From positions 20,135,098 to 20,199,097 of the forward strand of contig CM028907.1 in the NCBI GenBank assembly GCA_016801845.1: a stretch of 64,000 nucleotides of DNA, in the 5' to 3' direction. This stretch comes from Polydactylus sextarius. Its lineage: Eukaryota; Chordata; Actinopteri; Polynemidae. The position numbers and the translations under genes were made by a program. Below are positions 58,401 through 64,000 of this stretch, piece by piece. The notes below the pieces were generated by a model. It did not search any database. It was given only the letters and a program-made list of their open reading frames with translations, and had not been told where the DNA came from. How positions within the stretch are numbered: the first letter of the stretch is position 1; the number at the start of each line of letters is the position of its first letter.

Positions 58401-58714
58401 ATTTTGGTTAGAGCTGCAAATCTGTTTATAGAAGTGAAACTATTTTTTTTTACCTGACTTACTGATGAAACATCTGTAGGTCTCAGATTAAGATTGAACT
58501 CTTCTGGGTGAATGCAAAAGATTGTGTTTTTGTAGTCTGATTCTTTTACCACAGGTCAAGGGTACAGGTCAGTTTGATATAAATTTGGGAAGATGTTAAC
58601 TATGACTCTCAGTGCGCATTTTGGTAAGAAATGTCCAGTTACCAAACTTAAAACTCAGTGAATCCTGCAGTATGCACAGTCTTTCTGGGTCTTCCTAGTG
58701 GGAGGTTACTAGGT
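55405..58714. other. Intergenic DNA, nothing recognised
   Basis: More than 3 kb without a recognised gene. A 13-base unit gatctggtatgtt is duplicated in tandem near 57205-57231. Open frames near 56349-56613 and 57121-57411 have no domain. Confidence 0.4.
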
Positions 58715-58965
58715 GTTTGGTGCATCAGCAGTAAGTCATAGCACATAGCAGATCTCGGTGAAGTTGGAACTCAACCGGAAGGCAAAGCTGTTGATTTACC
58801 AGTTGATCTATTTTCTGACCTTCACCTGGTCCAGAGCTTTGAGTAGTGACTAAAAGAATGAGTATATGGAATGAGTTTCCTTCACAGGTTGTCTGGACTC
58901 AGTCTCAGAGACAGTATGAGGCGCACAGACATCCAGCAGATGCTGTAAATGGATGGATTGAAAAT
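58715..58965 (+). pseudogene. RTE-type LINE fragment joined to GGAT tail
   Basis: DNA landmarks in order: gaactcaaccggaaggcaaa, gctgttgatttaccagttga, gagctttgagtagtgactaa, aaatgagtttccttcacagg-like text and tctggactcagtctcagaga, then gaggcgcacagacatccagc. They encode the KAKL.IYQ.IYF...LVQSFE-like and MSFLH..SGL blocks of the RTE-type reverse transcriptase C-terminus. The rest of the ORF is missing: the sequence jumps to atgctgtaaatggatggatt, the tandem tail. Same family as 8.4, 15.2 and 42.0 kb. Confidence 0.75.
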
Positions 58966-61339
<2,374 letters not shown>

Positions 61340-61830
61340 TCATTGAGTCTGTTAACATGCAAATGTCAAGAATGGGATTGAAATCAGTTGGATCAAAGCA
61401 CCGTTTACATGGCAGCAATTAAAGCGTTCCGTCTGCATTTGCATGGCCCAGAGCAATTAACCAAATTCCTCACACATTGCTTTAAACACGTGTTTGACGC
61501 GTTTGCAATTCACCACAAGAACAGTAGGGAGCCATACGTTTCTTTCCGCTAAGCACCACCATGCTTTTGACTTCTTCATTGGCACTCACGCATGTCACTA
61601 TGCACTACCCCCACGTACGGCACACGTGCAGTAACAAGACGTGCAACAATGATTCGATTGCATGTTTACATTCCCAGCAATCGCATTATCAAAAAATGTA
61701 CACCACCTTTTTCAAGCCAATTCATATTTCAATCCACTCGAGCCGCATCCAGTCGGATTGCGTGGATACATAAGGTACTTTGAATTCGATTCGGATTAAA
61801 GTAGTGCATGTAAACATACTTACTGACACT
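61340..61830. other. MITE-like or regulatory block with repeated GTTTACAT
   Basis: Two exact POU octamers (ATGCAAAT at 61357-61364, ATTTGCAT at 61437-61444) flank a TCF-like ggatcaaagc (61390-61399). The motif GTTTACAT or its complement occurs three times: ccgtttacatgg (about 61401), gcatgtttacatt (about 61662), and gcatgtaaacata (about 61806). The two outer GTTTACAT blocks are in opposite orientation, each next to a TTAA-containing stretch, so they may be decayed terminal repeats of a MITE. The region is richer in CpG than its flanks. Whether it is a transposon, an enhancer or both is unresolved. Confidence 0.35.
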
Positions 61831-61855
61831 GCTAATTTTCCTGCCTTACCTATAG

Positions 61856-61946
61856 AGGAAATCAAGACACGGTGAATGCCAAGAGGAATCACTTCACGGC
61901 CACCAAATTCCAGCTGCAGAGCATGCTAAAGCATCCAGAAGTGTAA
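61856..61946 (+). CDS. Possible host terminal exon
   Basis: An acceptor-like run (ttttcctgccttacctatag) is followed by a single frame open for 29 codons and closed by TAA at 61944-61946. The peptide begins GNQDTVNAKRNHFTATKFQL and ends QSMLKHPEV. The other two frames stop early or lack a matching end. An AATAAA signal lies at 62264-62269, leaving a 3' untranslated region of about 320 bases. The leading base gives a phase that would fit the end of the possible exon at 33910-34050, but many genes would fit. I do not recognise the protein. Confidence 0.3.
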
Positions 61947-62263
61947 TTACACATATGTACCTTCCATGTGCATTGGATCATTTCTAAAAAAAAGGCTTAT
62001 GTCTAGTTAAGTGTCCTTTCATGTTTATTAACTGTGCATAACCTTGTATCATGGAATTGTGTCCATTGCTCATGAAGCACTAAAGCAGTCTTTGTGTATG
62101 TTCACTCTGTGCTGTGACAGGATTTGTGCACCCCCTGCACTACGAGTGTGTATTAGTTGCCACCATAGAAACAGCAGATACTAGTTAATGGACCTGTACC
62201 AAGCTAGCTAAGCGTGGTTTGCCTGCCTTGCTTGCCTGTTACTACATGGTAGCAAATCTGCTC

Positions 62264-62269
62264 AATAAA
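62264..62269 (+). promoter_or_regulatory. AATAAA polyadenylation signal, candidate
   Basis: Canonical hexamer downstream of the possible terminal exon. AATAAA is frequent by chance in AT-rich DNA. Confidence 0.3.
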
Positions 62270-62281
62270 CCTTGATCGTTT

Positions 62282-62587
62282 CTACTTTCTCCATTTTTCT
62301 CCATCTTTCTCCATCCTTACAGACATACTTTCCTCTATATGCCTAGTCTCCTGATTAGAGATATAGTGTGCAGCATTACAATGGTTTGGTTCATCCATGA
62401 GTATGTGCATGGTCACATTGCTCACCTTTGTTCCCTTCTCTTTGCCATTCAAACCCAATGACATGAGAGAGTTACTATGACTGTTATGAATGTCGTTCGC
62501 ACCAACTGAACCAGAACACACTAAGAAGGTACATACTCTAGTAGTAGGTCTGCACAAGGTCAGTATGACTGCGTCAACATTAAACAC
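62282..62587 (-). pseudogene. Possible BEL/Pao-type protease relic
   Basis: A 101-codon minus-strand frame. Residues about 17-54 include RVCTFLVCSGSVGAN, then NSLMSLGLNGKEKGTKVSNV. This resembles the aspartic-protease region of BEL/Pao LTR retrotransposons (pattern FLD.GS.A.FC...LM..L.L.GK.......T), with the catalytic Asp replaced by Val-Cys. Only spacing and a few residues match. No reverse transcriptase or LTR was found nearby, so it may be chance. Confidence 0.25.
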
Positions 62588-64000
62588 AACTGTGCAAGTT
62601 TAAAGGCAATATTCAGCTTTTCCCAGTTGAGTACAGTGAAAAGTAGTGAGACAATAGTGAGACACCAGTGGGTCTAACCAGGGGTCTGTGCTATAGAGCA
62701 AAATTTGGTTCAGGTTTAACTCTTTTCAGTCTTACAACAATGTTTCACATCTGACTGGGCTTAATCGTCATGGTAACCTATTCCAAGGTAACCTTAGAGG
62801 ACCATATCAAAACTGTAAACCGATCAACAATTGTCTGACACCAGAGTCCTCTTTCTATAGAACCCCACAATATACAAAGGAGTTTACAATAAAAAAAAAA
62901 CAAAAAACGTTTTTTTTCCTTTTTTCTTTTTTATAGATGCCTACTCTGGTTTAAACATAGCTTGAGACTATTTTTATTTGGTTTAGTGCAACCACACTAC
63001 AGAAATATATAACAGACCTGTTGAACCTGCTTTATAAAACAGGTTCCAGAGTTCAAGATGATGTTTGACCAAAGTGTAACAAATAAGACATCTGATTGCT
63101 GGTTAAAATCGCATGAATTGAAGTTAAGTAAGTAAGTTTTGGTCTGTGCTCACTGGTCCAAACAAAGATCTTCTCAGATCACAAGTCAAATCAGTGGGTT
63201 GGTTGCGTGAGATTGGGTAGATTATCATGATATTTTAAGAAGTAATTCACCTCCAACCTTATTAAAATTTGCTTATCCTGTCAAAGTAATGAGATGTTCA
63301 AATAAAGCCAAGTTCAGCTTTTGAGTTAAATAATAATAATAAAAAAAAAAAAAAAAAATTAAAATCAAACAATCATCTGTGTAATTTCCTAATACACACC
63401 TGCTCTTTAGCAAGTAGCATGTCATTATTTGCCTAATAATGGAAACCATATTTGGTCCTGTAAATCTATTATATTTCGGAGGGTACAGATTCACTCAGAG
63501 TCCTCAAACAGAAACATAGAGTCAGCAAAACTCTTTTTATTACATCAGCAGTGAAAAGTATGTAATACAGGGCTGAGAAATGATGGCGACAGAGGGTGAA
63601 AGACAGATGGCAAAAGGAATAGGATATTAGAGGGGAGGGGGCGCAAAGAAAGAGTTAGTGAGAGGTATGGATTATAGATTTCCTAAAGAGGAAAAAATGA
63701 AATATTACTGAAGCCCAGCTGTGCTTGGCTACAACTCGCTGAGTTGACACATACAGTATCTAAAATTCATCTATCATCATCATCTCACTAGTCAGTGAAT
63801 TCCCATCTCATACTGTATATCATTGACAACCACTCTCCTTTCCATCGCTCTGGATTTGTCTAAACTTTGTTTAATTTGTCATATTTTATGAATTTGGAAG
63901 GTCTGTCTTTATTTTACTTCCTTACTCTGATGTCAGAGAAGGATTATTTCAACACGTGCCCCCTGACTGTGAGCGTGCACATAAACTATACTTGTGTATC
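62588..64000. other. Intergenic DNA, nothing recognised
   Basis: Poly-A/T runs lie near 62889-62930 and 63342-63358. No gene or repeat family was recognised to the end of the window. Confidence 0.4.

Overview
The window looks like non-coding nuclear DNA from a teleost fish, probably a percomorph. The evidence is indirect. There are no prokaryote-style operons and the longest open frames are only about 200 codons. The sequence is AT-rich with many (CA)n microsatellites. Its transposon mix is typical of ray-finned fish: a DIRS-type tyrosine-recombinase retrotransposon, several LINE families, tRNA-headed SINE-like repeats ending in GGATGGATGG, a hAT element and MITEs. I cannot name the species, and I did not find a complete protein-coding gene. 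All repeat-family identifications rest on remembered family features, not on database searches.

Layout. 0-4.3 kb: AT-rich DNA with one CCAAT/RFX-like cluster (1.29-1.46 kb). 4.3-5.3 kb: an L2/CR1/Rex1-type LINE fossil. 5.8-16 kb: microsatellites, two SINE-like copies (7.6 kb minus, 10.0 kb plus), and RTE-type LINE pieces (8.4 and 15.2 kb). 16.96-17.43 kb: a TTAA-flanked MITE-like element with a perfect hairpin. 19.2 kb (minus) and 24.3 kb (plus): pieces of a Dong/R4-type LINE. 25.0 kb: nested palindromes. 29.59-30.67 kb: a hAT element with an exact 8-bp target duplication. 31.3 kb: a second L2-type fossil. 31.86-32.58 kb: a foldback element. 33.91-34.05 kb: a possible host exon. 34.3-34.8 kb: a minus-strand LINE.

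35.80-39.97 kb is the main element: a nearly full-length DIRS-like retrotransposon with inverted terminal repeats, a gag-like region, reverse transcriptase/RNase H/methyltransferase-like region and tyrosine recombinase. All coding parts are broken, and two key active sites are lost. 40-64 kb is mostly gene desert. It holds an RFX-like cluster (40.3 kb), more LINE and SINE fragments (42.0, 43.6, 43.9, 51.9 and 58.7 kb), perfect hairpins at 43.05-43.12 kb, an AT-rich block (47.2-48.0 kb), a strong candidate conserved enhancer (48.77-49.41 kb), a possible terminal exon with polyadenylation signal (61.86-62.27 kb) and a possible BEL/Pao protease relic (62.3-62.6 kb).

Functionally this reads as an intergenic or long-intron region built by waves of retrotransposition and DNA transposition, with a few stretches that look like host regulatory DNA. 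No working mobile element is visible. The SINE-like copies and the RTE-type LINE share a 3' tail, which suggests the LINE mobilised the SINE. Most of the many short open frames are microsatellite translations or chance.
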